In this document: piece by piece, positions 26,741 to 35,287 of the stretch
Layout of the letters: every line of letters starts with the position of its first letter
Numbering within the stretch: position 1 is the first letter of the stretch
Assembly (NCBI GenBank): GCA_048265185.1
Contig: JBLXBZ010000007.1
Coordinates: forward strand, 1-64,000
Length of the DNA: 64,000 nt
Direction of reading: 5' to 3'
DNA from: JBLXBZ01 sp048265185
Lineage (GTDB): Bacteria; Pseudomonadota; Alphaproteobacteria; Rhizobiales; Stappiaceae
Program-made: the position numbers and the translations under genes
Notes under the pieces: model-generated
Told to the model about the DNA's origin: nothing
Database searches by the model: none
What the model saw: the letters and a program-made list of their open reading frames with translations, nothing else

Positions 26741-26995
26741 TTAATCAGCCGACAATCGATCAAACGCCTTATGAGCCGCTGCGACAACCACAGGCGGCAG
26801 CTCGTTTGTCATAGATCCAGCCTTCGTGGCCATGGGCTCAGCAGCGGCGTCTTTTTCTAAATTTCCACCTTCAACTGGTTTGGCGCGACCCATTTTTTTT
26901 CTCGGACCCGAATTCGGTTGTCGAACCTGCTCCACAATCTCTTCAGCTGTTTGACATCGCGGCCATTGCTGAAGCCAAATCATTGACCAACTCAT
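26741..26995 (-). CDS. hypothetical protein, 84 aa
   Basis: An 84-residue ORF starting at ATG 26995 with a strong AAGGGGA ribosome binding site six bases away. The N-terminus has three tryptophans in ten residues (MSWSMIWLQQW), the middle is Lys/Arg/Gly-rich (GPRKKMGRAKPVEGG) and the C-terminus is a helix with Ala and Val. I recognise no family. It lies 148 bases upstream of the 558-aa gene on the same strand. A shared transcript is possible, but a hairpin-like element (about 26708-26740) and the AT-rich repeat stand between them. Confidence 0.5.
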   Translation of the reverse strand: MSWSMIWLQQWPRCQTAEEIVEQVRQPNSGPRKKMGRAKPVEGGNLEKDAAAEPMATKAGSMTNELPPVVVAAAHKAFDRLSAD

Positions 26996-27230
26996 GATTT
27001 CCCCTTCACGCTTGAGTCTGATTTGCGAACAGGTACCTACCCATAGATATTGCCCTAACTATGACAGTTTAATCTATTATTTTTGCAATTTGACCGCATT
27101 AACAGCATTCAGGCGAATTCCCCCAGAAAACTTCCAGTTGTTCACAAATCATGGACGCATTGTTTCATCTAAGCCCATCACTGTTGCGAATTTAAATACC
27201 TAAATATCAGTGAACAACAGGGGACCGACA

Positions 27231-27995
27231 ATGCCAAACTTCAACTCTCGTAACCAAAGAGAAATGACTGGATCCAACGCGTCTCCTTTCATCCGCATAA
27301 GAAAAGCGGAAGAAAGGGGACAGGCCGACCACGGATGGCTAAAATCGGCTCATAGCTTTTCCTTCGCCAATTACAACGATCCAGAGCACGTCCATTTCGA
27401 AAGCTTGCGCGTAATCAATGACGACCACGTGGCGGCGGGAATGGGCTTTCCCTCTCATCCGCACCAGGACTTTGAAATTTTTTCCTATGTGCTGTCCGGC
27501 GCGCTTGAACACAAGGACTCCATGGGAAACGGCTCATGCGTAAAGGCAGGAGGAGTGCAATATATGAGCGCCGGCTCCGGCGTGACCCACAGCGAGTTCA
27601 ATCCTTCGGCGGTTGAACCCGCACATTTCTTGCAAGTCTGGCTGATCCCAAACAGGCGCGGCGGCGCGCCGCGATATGAAACCTTATCTATCAAACCAGA
27701 GGAAAAGCGCGGCCAGTTAAAACTGTTTCTATCTGGAAAAGGAGACGTCGGGGCGATACGGGTACGACAAGACGCAGATGTTTACGCCGCCGAACTTGAT
27801 GGGCGCGAGAGCTTGTCTTTCACGCTCCGTCCCTCGCGGAGGGCATGGGTGCAGATGGCGCGCGGCAGTCTCCTGCTGAATGGGAAAAGCCTTGCGCAAG
27901 GCGACGGAGCCGCAATTGAAACGGCGGGAGAATTAAACTTCTCCAATGGTCGGAACGCGGAGTTTCTTCTTTTTGACCTCGCCGCGCTTGATTGA
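27231..27995 (+). CDS. pirin family protein
   Basis: A 254-residue bicupin protein of the pirin family (YhhW-like; some members are quercetin dioxygenases or redox sensors). The N-terminal cupin holds the metal ligands in FPSHPHQDFEIFSYVLSG (His residues near 75-80), a distal His in SGVTHSEFNPS and a Glu nearby. The C-terminal cupin has degenerate metal sites. ATG 27231 has a GGGGA site; a GTG at 27210 is in frame. It is convergent with the LysR gene, whose stop lies 3 bases away. Confidence 0.9.
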   Translation: MPNFNSRNQREMTGSNASPFIRIRKAEERGQADHGWLKSAHSFSFANYNDPEHVHFESLRVINDDHVAAGMGFPSHPHQDFEIFSYVLSGALEHKDSMGNGSCVKAGGVQYMSAGSGVTHSEFNPSAVEPAHFLQVWLIPNRRGGAPRYETLSIKPEEKRGQLKLFLSGKGDVGAIRVRQDADVYAAELDGRESLSFTLRPSRRAWVQMARGSLLLNGKSLAQGDGAAIETAGELNFSNGRNAEFLLFDLAALD

Positions 27996-27998
27996 AGA

Positions 27999-28940
27999 TT
28001 AAGAGAGGGAGCGCGCCTGCGCCAAGCGGTCAATCAGCTCGCTTTCAAACCGGCGCGCTTCCTCTTTCAGCCAAACCAGAAATTGATGCGTTGAAGTTTC
28101 ATCTTTGTCTACAGGCGCTTTATCAGGCCTCATGACAAGCGCGCGATAACAACTCATTGTCGGAGAGAAACCAAAAGGAGCCACGAGGTTTCCCGCCGCC
28201 AGATCGTCAACCACCAGCGCAGCGGAAGCAATGGCTACGCCCAAACCGGAAACCGACGCCTGCAACGCCAGAAAAAAGTGCTCGAAGCGCAACTCATGGG
28301 ACGGCGCGAGCTGACGTTTTGTCATTTTCGCCCAAGACTCCCAAGCGTCCGGCGTGCTGTTCGAGTAGATCAAATGCGACGACAGCAGGCTCTCCTCCGA
28401 TTTGTAATCTTCCCAAAACTGCGGGCTACAAACCGGACCGATGCGATCCTGCATCAATTGAACCTCCTCAACGCCGGGCGAAGGCGGCGTATGATGGCTC
28501 CAAAGAATCGCGACGTCACACTTTTCCGGCGACAACTCGCTCACACGCGAGGCAAGCGACAATTGCAGCTCGATCCCCGGATGGGTTTGATAGAAGTCCA
28601 GCAACCTCGGCACCAGCCATCTCACCGCCACCGTGGAGCCACAGGCCACCACCACCGGGCGCGTCTTCGACATGTGCTTAACCTCCAGCACCGTCCCTTC
28701 AAGTTGCGCGAAAATATCAGACAGACGCTTCGCCAGAAGCGCCCCCTCATTGGTGAGCCCCAGCATGCGGCCGCCGCGCACAAATAACTGAACGCCCAGC
28801 TCCTCCTCCAGCTGACGGATCTGCCGGCTCACCGCGCCATGGGTGCGAAACAACTCGTCCCCCGCGCGCGACATGTTCAAATGCCGCGCCGCGGCTTCAA
28901 AAGCGCGCAGAGCCGTTAGCGATGGCAAAGTCTCAGACAT
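27999..28940 (-). CDS. LysR-family transcriptional regulator (GcvA-like)
   Basis: A 313-residue LysR regulator of the GcvA/AmpR-type subgroup. The N-terminal helix-turn-helix reads LTALRAFEAAARHLNMSRAGDEL, followed by HGAVSRQIRQLEEELGVQLF at residues about 35-54. The effector domain is complete. ATG 28940 has an AGGGAC site. The stop is 3 bases from the convergent pirin stop, so the adjacency may reflect co-inheritance, not direct control. The target genes are unknown. Confidence 0.88.
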   Translation of the reverse strand: MSETLPSLTALRAFEAAARHLNMSRAGDELFRTHGAVSRQIRQLEEELGVQLFVRGGRMLGLTNEGALLAKRLSDIFAQLEGTVLEVKHMSKTRPVVVACGSTVAVRWLVPRLLDFYQTHPGIELQLSLASRVSELSPEKCDVAILWSHHTPPSPGVEEVQLMQDRIGPVCSPQFWEDYKSEESLLSSHLIYSNSTPDAWESWAKMTKRQLAPSHELRFEHFFLALQASVSGLGVAIASAALVVDDLAAGNLVAPFGFSPTMSCYRALVMRPDKAPVDKDETSTHQFLVWLKEEARRFESELIDRLAQARSLS

Positions 28941-29157
28941 AACAGTCCCTGTCACAGGAAAAGCTTCTGATTACCAAACTCAAATGACAGCCGCGTCACA
29001 CCGCGCCCCTCCATATCCTCTGATTTAACGACGACGATTTGCAAACTCGGCGTTTGATGTGAGGAAAATGCACATCAAGCACCCAATATTTCGATTTTAT
29101 GACACCCCATTCTCCCCATATAAAGACAACAAAGAAGCACTCAGTGCACATAACCCA

Positions 29158-29186
29158 TAAGCCGCGCTCTATAGAATGGCGGCTTA
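29158..29186 (+). promoter_or_regulatory. leader hairpin before the DUF1127 gene
   Basis: A perfect 8-bp stem (taagccgc / gcggctta) with a 13-base loop ends five bases before the AGGAG ribosome binding site of the DUF1127 gene. It could act as a stabiliser or control element of the small mRNA. Confidence 0.45.
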
Positions 29187-29201
29187 GCTTAGGAGATAAA
29201 A

Positions 29202-29387
29202 ATGCCCGCAGTCAGCGCAACATTAAGCCGTTTCACTCATACGCTCCTGACATGGAGCGCCCGCGCTCATGAGAGGTCCGCCATGCGCCGCGAATTAAAC
29301 ACCATGGATGATTCCATTCTCGCCGACTTTGGCCTGTCGCGCCGGGAAGCGGAGAAACTGGTCAACAAGCCCTTTTGGGTCGGGTGA
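29202..29387 (+). CDS. DUF1127 domain-containing small protein
   Basis: A 61-residue protein. The C-terminal half matches DUF1127 (YjiS-like): MRRELNTMDDSILADFGLSRREAEKLVNKPFW. These small arginine-rich proteins are abundant in alphaproteobacteria; some take part in phosphate or carbon metabolism and RNA turnover. The ATG at 29202 has an ideal AGGAG site. A short hairpin (29423-29445) follows. Confidence 0.85.
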   Translation: MPAVSATLSRFTHTLLTWSARAHERSAMRRELNTMDDSILADFGLSRREAEKLVNKPFWVG

Positions 29388-29422
29388 GCCTTTTCGCATT
29401 CAAGGACGCCAGTTTTACGTAA

Positions 29423-29445
29423 TCGGGTGTCAGCTCACCCGGTTT
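29423..29445 (+). terminator. weak terminator candidate after the DUF1127 gene
   Basis: Arms cgggtg (29424-29429) and cacccg (29436-29441) with a 6-base loop are followed by gttt. The T run is short, so confidence is low. Confidence 0.4.
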
Positions 29446-29512
29446 CAGCACTTGACCCCGCGCCAACGCCTGTCTACGCCAACTTGGGCGTTTAACGATC
29501 AGGTTTGGTGCG

Positions 29513-30019
29513 ATGCAAAAATATGAAACTCTTTACCAGCGCGAACGCAATGCTCTCGGCGCGCCTTCAAGGCATATGCAGGCTTTCTTCAAAAGCCGCG
29601 TTCCGGGCGGCGCCCGCGTTCTTGATGCCGGCTGCGGTCAGGGGCGCGACGCCTTATACATCGCACGTTTGGGCTTTTCCGTCGTCGCCGTAGACACGGC
29701 GGCGACAGGAATCGCTCAAATCCGCGAAGAAGCGGAGCACGAAGGACTAGATATCACAGCCGTTGTCGCCGACATCTCCAGCTACAAGCCTGAAGGAGAG
29801 TTTGACGTGGTTCTTTTTGACCACGCTCTTGCTTGCATGGCGCGCGATCAACGCTTAAAGGCGCTGCGCAACTACATGGGATTGTTAAAAAACGGCGGAT
29901 TGCTTTTGATCGCCGAGGATAAATCCACATTGCCTGACCTTCGGCAAATCACCAAAGCCGCGAAATACGACGTCATCAAAGATAAAAACGGCTTTCTATT
30001 CTTACAAAAGCCTGAATGA
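29513..30019 (+). CDS. class I SAM-dependent methyltransferase (TehB-like)
   Basis: A 168-residue compact methyltransferase. SAM-binding loop VLDAGCGQGRDALYIARLGF at residues about 36-55, acidic loop VVAVDTA, and motif VVLFDHALACM near residue 100. The sequence is closest in style to TehB/tellurite-resistance-type methyltransferases, but no substrate is evident. It is short for the fold and lacks a C-terminal substrate-binding extension. Confidence 0.8.
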   Translation: MQKYETLYQRERNALGAPSRHMQAFFKSRVPGGARVLDAGCGQGRDALYIARLGFSVVAVDTAATGIAQIREEAEHEGLDITAVVADISSYKPEGEFDVVLFDHALACMARDQRLKALRNYMGLLKNGGLLLIAEDKSTLPDLRQITKAAKYDVIKDKNGFLFLQKPE

Positions 30020-30201
30020 CGTCACCGCAATGAATCTTAGCTCGCTCGTTTTTTCCCGGCGTCACTCTGCACCATGGCAAAGTCGCAACTTCAAGGCGTG
30101 ATCAACTGGGCGTGATTTGTCGCGCCGTGGATGAAAGAATAGGATGCAAGCGACAAACTTCGACGCTGCGCTGGCGCGGCGCAAATGCTCAGGAGAACAA
30201 G

Positions 30202-31167
30202 ATGCACGTTATTCATAAACGAGGCTGGGAACTCCCCGAACACGCCGCCACCCCTGAGCACATCTTCTTGAACCGAAGATCTTTTCTCTCCGGCCTCACA
30301 GGCGCCGGCGCTTTATTGGCCGGAAGCAGCTTTCTCTCGCACGCAGCCCAAGGCGCAGAAGATCCAAGCGCCAACCTTTACCCCGCTCCAAAGAATGACG
30401 CCTATAAGATCACGCGCCCGCTCACACCTGAAAAGCTCACCGCAAATTACAATAATTTTTACGAGTTTGGTTCGCACAAACAAATCGCAAACGCAGCTCA
30501 GGCGTTGAAAATCCGTCCATGGGAAGTGGTCATCGACGGCTTGGTGGATAATCCGCAAAAAATCGCCATCGACGACCTGCTGAAGAAAATGCCTCTCGAA
30601 GAACGGCTTTATCGTCACCGCTGCGTCGAAGGTTGGTCGATGACCATTCCGTGGTCAGGCTTCGCGCTTGCGGAGCTCGTGAAAATGGCCAGTCCGAAAA
30701 GTGACGCCAAATATGTGCGTTTTGAAACTTTCATGGACCCGGAAGTCGCCAGCGGACAGCGCGCCGGCTGGTATCCATGGCCCTATGTGGAGGGCGTGAC
30801 GCTTGCCGAAGCCACCAACGATCTGGCCTTCATGGTGAGCGGAGCCTATGGCAAACCGCTCGCCAAACAATACGGCGCGCCTCTACGCCTGGCCTTGCCG
30901 TGGAAATATGGTTTCAAGTCAATCAAGTCGATTGTCCGCATCAGCTTAACGCAGGAACGACCCGTCAGCTTCTGGGAACAAATTCAAGCTTCGGAATATG
31001 GTTTCTGGGCCAATGTAAACCCTAACGTGCCTCACCCGCGCTGGAGTCAGGCGACAGAACAGCCTCTTGGGTCCAACGAAAGGATTCCTACGTTGCTCTT
31101 CAACGGTTACGCCGAGCAGGTGGCCGGCCTTTATGAGGGCATGTCCGGCGACGAACTGTACCGATAG
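30202..31167 (+). CDS. msrP: protein-methionine-sulfoxide reductase, molybdenum catalytic subunit MsrP
   Basis: A 321-residue periplasmic molybdoenzyme repairing oxidised methionine in envelope proteins. It starts with a Tat signal (NRRSFLSGLTGAGALLAGSS), then the sulfite-oxidase-type Mo-molybdopterin domain with the ligand Cys141 in RHRCVEGWSM, and GAPLRLALPWKYGFKSIKSI near residue 235. ATG 30202 has an AGGAG site; the upstream in-frame extension adds 30 residues without support. The usual haem partner gene msrQ is not beside it. It ends in a bidirectional terminator. Confidence 0.94.
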   Translation: MHVIHKRGWELPEHAATPEHIFLNRRSFLSGLTGAGALLAGSSFLSHAAQGAEDPSANLYPAPKNDAYKITRPLTPEKLTANYNNFYEFGSHKQIANAAQALKIRPWEVVIDGLVDNPQKIAIDDLLKKMPLEERLYRHRCVEGWSMTIPWSGFALAELVKMASPKSDAKYVRFETFMDPEVASGQRAGWYPWPYVEGVTLAEATNDLAFMVSGAYGKPLAKQYGAPLRLALPWKYGFKSIKSIVRISLTQERPVSFWEQIQASEYGFWANVNPNVPHPRWSQATEQPLGSNERIPTLLFNGYAEQVAGLYEGMSGDELYR

Positions 31168-31207
31168 GATTGTATCCAGGCGCATAATGACCAGTTCACA
31201 ATCGCAT

Positions 31208-31250
31208 AAGCCTCCCTTTAAGGCCTGACGGCTTCAAAAAAGGGAGGCTT
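31208..31250. terminator. bidirectional terminator between msrP and the DUF3775 gene
   Basis: Arms aagcctcccttt (31208-31219) and aaagggaggctt (31239-31250) are complementary over 12 bp. The loop holds a run of A, and the hairpin lies between convergent stops. Confidence 0.7.
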
Positions 31251-31270
31251 CAAACGCCCGCCTTGAGACG

Positions 31271-31681
31271 CTACTCGACAAATGCGTCAAGACCGGCTTC
31301 CAGAAAGTCCGCCAGCATGGGCATGCCCAACAGATAGTTTGAGGTTGAATTTCGTGAGCGCTCCCGCGCTTGAGAGACAGCCTGATCAAAGTCGGTAACG
31401 TCAAAATCTCCGCGCCCAAGCCAAGCGATCGCCACCAACTCGGCCGCTTCGTCAACATTCAAATCGTCGATCAGCTGGCGAAGCTCATTTTCGCTTGGGT
31501 CATCCGCCTCTTCCTCCACCAGACCATCATGAGCGTGAGCGTCCGATAACGTGTCGGCGTCAAACTCAACATCGCCTTCGTGACCGTCTTCATAGCTATC
31601 GTCAACTGCTTCAACCATCGCCCGCGCCTTTTGCGCGAGCATCCGCACTTTGTCGACCGAAAGAGAAAGATTCACCACCAT
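31271..31681 (-). CDS. DUF3775 domain-containing protein
   Basis: A 136-residue acidic cytoplasmic protein of the DUF3775 family, common in Rhizobiales and of unknown role. The N-terminus (LSLSVDKVRMLAQKARAM) and C-terminus (ELVAIAWLGRGDFDV then NYLLGMPMLADFLEAGLD) fit the family. The middle (residues about 30-65) is a strongly acidic stretch rich in Asp, Glu and His. No catalytic residues are evident. Confidence 0.85.
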   Translation of the reverse strand: MVVNLSLSVDKVRMLAQKARAMVEAVDDSYEDGHEGDVEFDADTLSDAHAHDGLVEEEADDPSENELRQLIDDLNVDEAAELVAIAWLGRGDFDVTDFDQAVSQARERSRNSTSNYLLGMPMLADFLEAGLDAFVE

Positions 31682-31818
31682 AACGCCGCCTCCGCCAATG
31701 AGAATGCTGAAATTTCTTCAGTGACGGCAAGACTAATCAATTTTTTTCAATCAGTCACAGATCCTCGCCAAGTGTCTCGCTAAATTTCAATATAGCGCCC
31801 CACTTTTGATCCACCCCA

Positions 31819-32007
31819 TTAAAATTCAACCGTCACTTCTTGGTTATTCGTCGTCCCCAGAACGTTTTTAAGCAAAACCGGCGTCGCGGCGACGACCACA
31901 GCCAGCGCTAAACCAATTCCCAACGCGCCCACCAGTAACAATCCTTGACGGAACCGGCCATCATATCGATCTCGCCGCCGAAATTCATGGATGAAGAGAT
32001 CACTCAT
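31819..32007 (-). CDS. small single-span membrane protein, 62 aa
   Basis: A 62-residue protein with a charged, Arg-rich N-terminus (HEFRRRDRYDGRFRQG), one hydrophobic helix (residues about 22-44) and a short polar tail. Its ATG overlaps the stop of the preceding gene by the ATGA four-base junction, which indicates translational coupling. No family is recognised. Confidence 0.6.
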   Translation of the reverse strand: MSDLFIHEFRRRDRYDGRFRQGLLLVGALGIGLALAVVVAATPVLLKNVLGTTNNQEVTVEF

Positions 32008-32327
32008 TTCCTATCTTTCCAACTACAGGTTCCACAATTATCTTCCTTGAAATGATTTGGTGCGAGGCGACCGCCCCGCTGAATAAACGATTTTGAAAAC
32101 TTCCGCTCAAGTTGGCGAAACATCACCGCCAACAGCAAGGACATGCAAATAAATCCGAACGACAAAACACCAATGGCGATGTCCCGCCCCTCGCTTAACC
32201 CTTCTGGATAAACTGTCGCGGCGACCGCGATAATCGGAGAAGACAGAAACACCAGCGTAAAAACAACTAAGCGCGCAATTGCGCGCAGTTTCCTTGGAGC
32301 GCTTTGACGATCAAGATATTTTCCCAT
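32004..32327 (-). CDS. small membrane protein, 107 aa
   Basis: A 107-residue protein with two hydrophobic segments (about residues 18-38 and 50-68), a basic stretch, and a C-terminal tail with a Cys-Gly-Thr-Cys motif (NCGTCSWKD). ATG 32327 is the likelier start, with GAG upstream; an in-frame TTG at 32390 would add 21 residues without a ribosome binding site. The stop overlaps the next gene's ATG. No family is recognised; the two-cysteine motif could bind a metal or a partner thiol. Confidence 0.6.
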   Translation of the reverse strand: MGKYLDRQSAPRKLRAIARLVVFTLVFLSSPIIAVAATVYPEGLSEGRDIAIGVLSFGFICMSLLLAVMFRQLERKFSKSFIQRGGRLAPNHFKEDNCGTCSWKDRK

Positions 32328-32687
32328 GATAAAATCTCGCAGCCTAACAACTTGCACAACACCTAAATGCTGAAGAAGTTGGGCGAGCAAATGCTACATT
32401 TTCGACTTTTCAATGATTTTTAATGTTCGAATTATGGAATCATCATACTTATTGATGAATAATGCGACTCCATACGCCATGGGAAATTGAGAGCATTTTA
32501 ACAAAGATATTCATCCGATTTTCAACCACCCGCCACATTATTCTTCACACTCGAATAACGCCCTTATCTGACCGCCCGCCATTGAATAAACTAATAAAAA
32601 AAGCTAATTTATGTGGCGAAATTTATTGCGTTCAACTCGGTGGTGAAACCTCCCCCTTAACCGCTTGGCCGGAGAAAAGTCAGTCCC
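32328..32687. other. AT-rich intergenic region upstream of divergent genes
   Basis: I see no supported gene in these 360 bases. It must hold the promoters of the minus-strand membrane-protein pair and the plus-strand PAS gene. An 87-codon open frame from 32462 runs into the PAS gene and lacks coding character. Confidence 0.45.
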
Positions 32688-33794
32688 GTGAAACCTGCCC
32701 AGCCCAATATCCCAGAAGAGAATAAAACCGCGACAGAGGAAGATACGCCCAGAAACGCCATGAAGCCCACTCTCAACTTAGCAGGTCTTAATGGCTTTCT
32801 ATTTGACGCAATCACCAAACGAATTACTTGGATGGAGCCTGCAAGCCTAGAGTTTGGGGAAGCCCGGGGTTTTTGCGAGGCGACCCTAAATGACGCCCTG
32901 CGATTGCTAAGCCCAGCAAACCAAAAACAAATCCTGACGCTCATTCAACAAACCATAAAGTACGGAAAAGCCGGCCCGATAGAATTTGGTTTCGATGAAA
33001 CCAGTCACATCCTGTCCCTATCTGCGACGCTGGTCGATACTGGCGGCGGTCGACGTCTCGTGCTAGCCATGAACGACGGCGACGGCGAGGCCAGCAGAGG
33101 CGGCGAAGCCGTGCGCGGCGTCGCGCCGGTGATCCGTCATTTGGTCGAAGACAGCGCTAAAGCCATTCTCGTCGTCGATAGTTTTGGCTATATTCGTTAC
33201 GCCAACGAAAATTTATACGAGCTATTTCAGGTTAGCGATCCCAGTTTTTGCGAAGGCCGGAACATCGCTCATATCGTCAACCGGGTGGGAAAAACGCTTA
33301 CGACGGTCGTACTCACCACTTTGGCGCGCCGAGCGCCGGCGCAAGGAAGCCGCAAGTTCTCTCTTTGCAATAATGACGCGATATCCCTCACCTATTCAGT
33401 CTTGCCTTTTCGAGTGTCGCAAGGATTGGGCGGCGCCATTTTCACAGCCGAGAGAACCATGGAAAAAGGCGTGGACTTCGCCAAAGTTTTCGACGCTATG
33501 TCTGCGGCCGTGCTTCTTATCGACACAAAAACACGGATGATAGCCGCCGCGAACTCATCAGCGCGCAAAGCCTATAGCATGAGCGAGCAGCTGCGCGAAG
33601 CCGCGCCCATCACGGAAACCTTATTACACCCGCGCACCTATAAAACGCTTTTGGATCAAGCCGTCACCGAAAACTCCTCGCCCGTCCAAGCGACCGTCTA
33701 CGGCTTTGACGGCGTTCCCCGGAGCAAAAGGCTGCGTCCTTCGCTAATACAGATTGACGAATTGAAATTTCTTCTGCTTGAAGCAAAATATTGA
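32688..33794 (+). CDS. PAS-domain protein without output domain
   Basis: A 368-residue cytoplasmic protein made of PAS-like units: one at about residues 25-130, a clear PAS at about 145-260 (VEDSAKAILVVDSFGYIRYANENLYELFQ) and a third at about 265-368 (FDAMSAAVLLIDTKTRMIAAANSSARKAY). There is no kinase, cyclase, GGDEF/EAL, helix-turn-helix or membrane segment. GTG 32688 has a distant GGAG; ATG 32760 is an alternative. Such stand-alone PAS proteins may act as partners of separate kinases or chemoreceptors. Confidence 0.7.
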   Translation: MKPAQPNIPEENKTATEEDTPRNAMKPTLNLAGLNGFLFDAITKRITWMEPASLEFGEARGFCEATLNDALRLLSPANQKQILTLIQQTIKYGKAGPIEFGFDETSHILSLSATLVDTGGGRRLVLAMNDGDGEASRGGEAVRGVAPVIRHLVEDSAKAILVVDSFGYIRYANENLYELFQVSDPSFCEGRNIAHIVNRVGKTLTTVVLTTLARRAPAQGSRKFSLCNNDAISLTYSVLPFRVSQGLGGAIFTAERTMEKGVDFAKVFDAMSAAVLLIDTKTRMIAAANSSARKAYSMSEQLREAAPITETLLHPRTYKTLLDQAVTENSSPVQATVYGFDGVPRSKRLRPSLIQIDELKFLLLEAKY

Positions 33795-33946
33795 CGGAGC
33801 CGCGCGCGTATCTCAACTTCAGGAGAACCTGCGAAATTAACCGGTGAAGGAAACGCCTGACGCTCATATGAACCTTGCGTCCGCGGCTGCGTCAGACTAC
33901 CTTCACGTGGTTTTCATCCACATTCTTTCCGTTCAGGGAGAGCATT

Positions 33947-35146
33947 ATGGGCTTTATCGCCGACGCGCTCACACGTGTAAAACCATCCGCGACCATTGCG
34001 GTCACCAATAAAGCGCGCGAGCTGAAAGCCGCCGGGCGCGACGTCATCGGCTTAGGAGCCGGCGAGCCGGATTTCGGCACCCCGGAAAACATCAGCGCCG
34101 CCGCCATCAAGGCGATCCAAGACGGCAAGACAAAATACACCGCCGTTGACGGCATTCCTGAACTCAAAGCCGCTATCGTCGAGAAATTCAAGCGCGAAAA
34201 CGGGCTTTCCTACGCCCCCAGTCAAGTGACCGTGGGGACCGGCGGCAAGCAAGTGCTATACAACGCTCTGGTCGCCACCATAAATCCCGGCGATGAAGTC
34301 ATCATTCCGACGCCTTACTGGGTCAGTTATCCAGATATGGTGTTGTTGGCGGGCGGCGAGCCGGTAATCGTGGAAGCCGATAAGGCGACCTTCAAGATCA
34401 CCCCCGAGGCTCTTGAAGCCTCGATCACGCCCAAAACAAAGTGGCTTATTTTCAACTCTCCGTCCAATCCCTCCGGCGCCGCCTATACCCGCGACGAGTT
34501 GAAAGCGCTATGCGACATTCTCGTCAAACATCCCCACGTTTGGGTGATGACAGACGACATGTATGAACATCTCGTTTACGACGATTTCGAATTCACGACC
34601 CCGGCTCAGGTGGAGCCCGCCCTTTATGAGCGCACCCTAACGGTCAACGGCGTGTCCAAAGCCTATGCAATGACCGGTTGGCGGATCGGTTACGCCGCCG
34701 GACCGGAGGCGCTCATCAAGGCGATGGCCAAGGTTCAATCCCAATCGACCTCGAACCCAAGCTCCATCTCTCAGTGGGCGGCGGTTGAAGCGTTGAACGG
34801 AACACAAGACTTCATTCCCAAAAACAACGAAATCTTCAAAGCGCGTCGCGACCTAGTTGTTTCCATGCTGAATCAAGCAAAAGGGATTAACTGCCCGGTG
34901 CCAGAAGGAGCATTTTACGTGTTTCCTTCCTGCGAGGGAACCATCGGCAAGACGGCGCCTTCAGGCAAGACAATCGAAAGCGACGAAGATTTCGTCACCG
35001 AGCTTTTGGAAACCGAAGGCGTCGCCGTGGTGCATGGCTCCGCTTTTGGGCTAGGCCCGAACTTCCGTATTTCTTACGCCACCTCCACCGAGGCGCTGGA
35101 AGAAGCCTGCACCCGCATTCAACGCTTCTGCGGAAACCTGAAATAA
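33947..35146 (+). CDS. aatA: aspartate aminotransferase, PLP-dependent class I
   Basis: A 399-residue class I aminotransferase, interconverting aspartate and oxaloacetate with glutamate/2-oxoglutarate. Landmarks: GLGAGEPDFGTPENI near residue 35, PTPYWVSYPDM near 125, NSPSNPSGAAYTRDEL near 172, and PLP lysine in VNGVSKAYAMTGWRIGYAAGP near 235, with a C-terminal FRISYATS. This pattern is of the Ib subgroup common in alphaproteobacteria. ATG 33947 has a GGGAG site. A strong terminator follows. Confidence 0.93.
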   Translation: MGFIADALTRVKPSATIAVTNKARELKAAGRDVIGLGAGEPDFGTPENISAAAIKAIQDGKTKYTAVDGIPELKAAIVEKFKRENGLSYAPSQVTVGTGGKQVLYNALVATINPGDEVIIPTPYWVSYPDMVLLAGGEPVIVEADKATFKITPEALEASITPKTKWLIFNSPSNPSGAAYTRDELKALCDILVKHPHVWVMTDDMYEHLVYDDFEFTTPAQVEPALYERTLTVNGVSKAYAMTGWRIGYAAGPEALIKAMAKVQSQSTSNPSSISQWAAVEALNGTQDFIPKNNEIFKARRDLVVSMLNQAKGINCPVPEGAFYVFPSCEGTIGKTAPSGKTIESDEDFVTELLETEGVAVVHGSAFGLGPNFRISYATSTEALEEACTRIQRFCGNLK

Positions 35147-35174
35147 GCCTGTAAGGCGCACAATATACTTATGA

Positions 35175-35201
35175 GGCTCCGCAATTTGCGGGGCCTTTTT
35201 T
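35175..35201 (+). terminator. rho-independent terminator after aatA
   Basis: A 9-bp stem (ggctccgca / tgcggggcc, one G-U) with a 3-base loop is followed by six T, 29 bases after the stop. Confidence 0.9.
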
Positions 35202-35287
35202 ACAGCGGATAAATTGCGAGCTTTACCATCGCGCCGCCGCCGGTAAAGTCAGGTTGAGACTGCCGGTTCAAACAGGCGAGCAATGTA

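Noticed and set aside
24916..26995. The orphan pair as a toxin-antitoxin or phage-defence system
   Set aside because: No catalytic motif, no characteristic small-toxin pairing and no defence domain is visible, so I report it only as an unexplained pair.
32462..32725. 87-codon open frame before the PAS gene
   Set aside because: Overlaps the PAS gene, lacks a ribosome binding site and resembles nothing.
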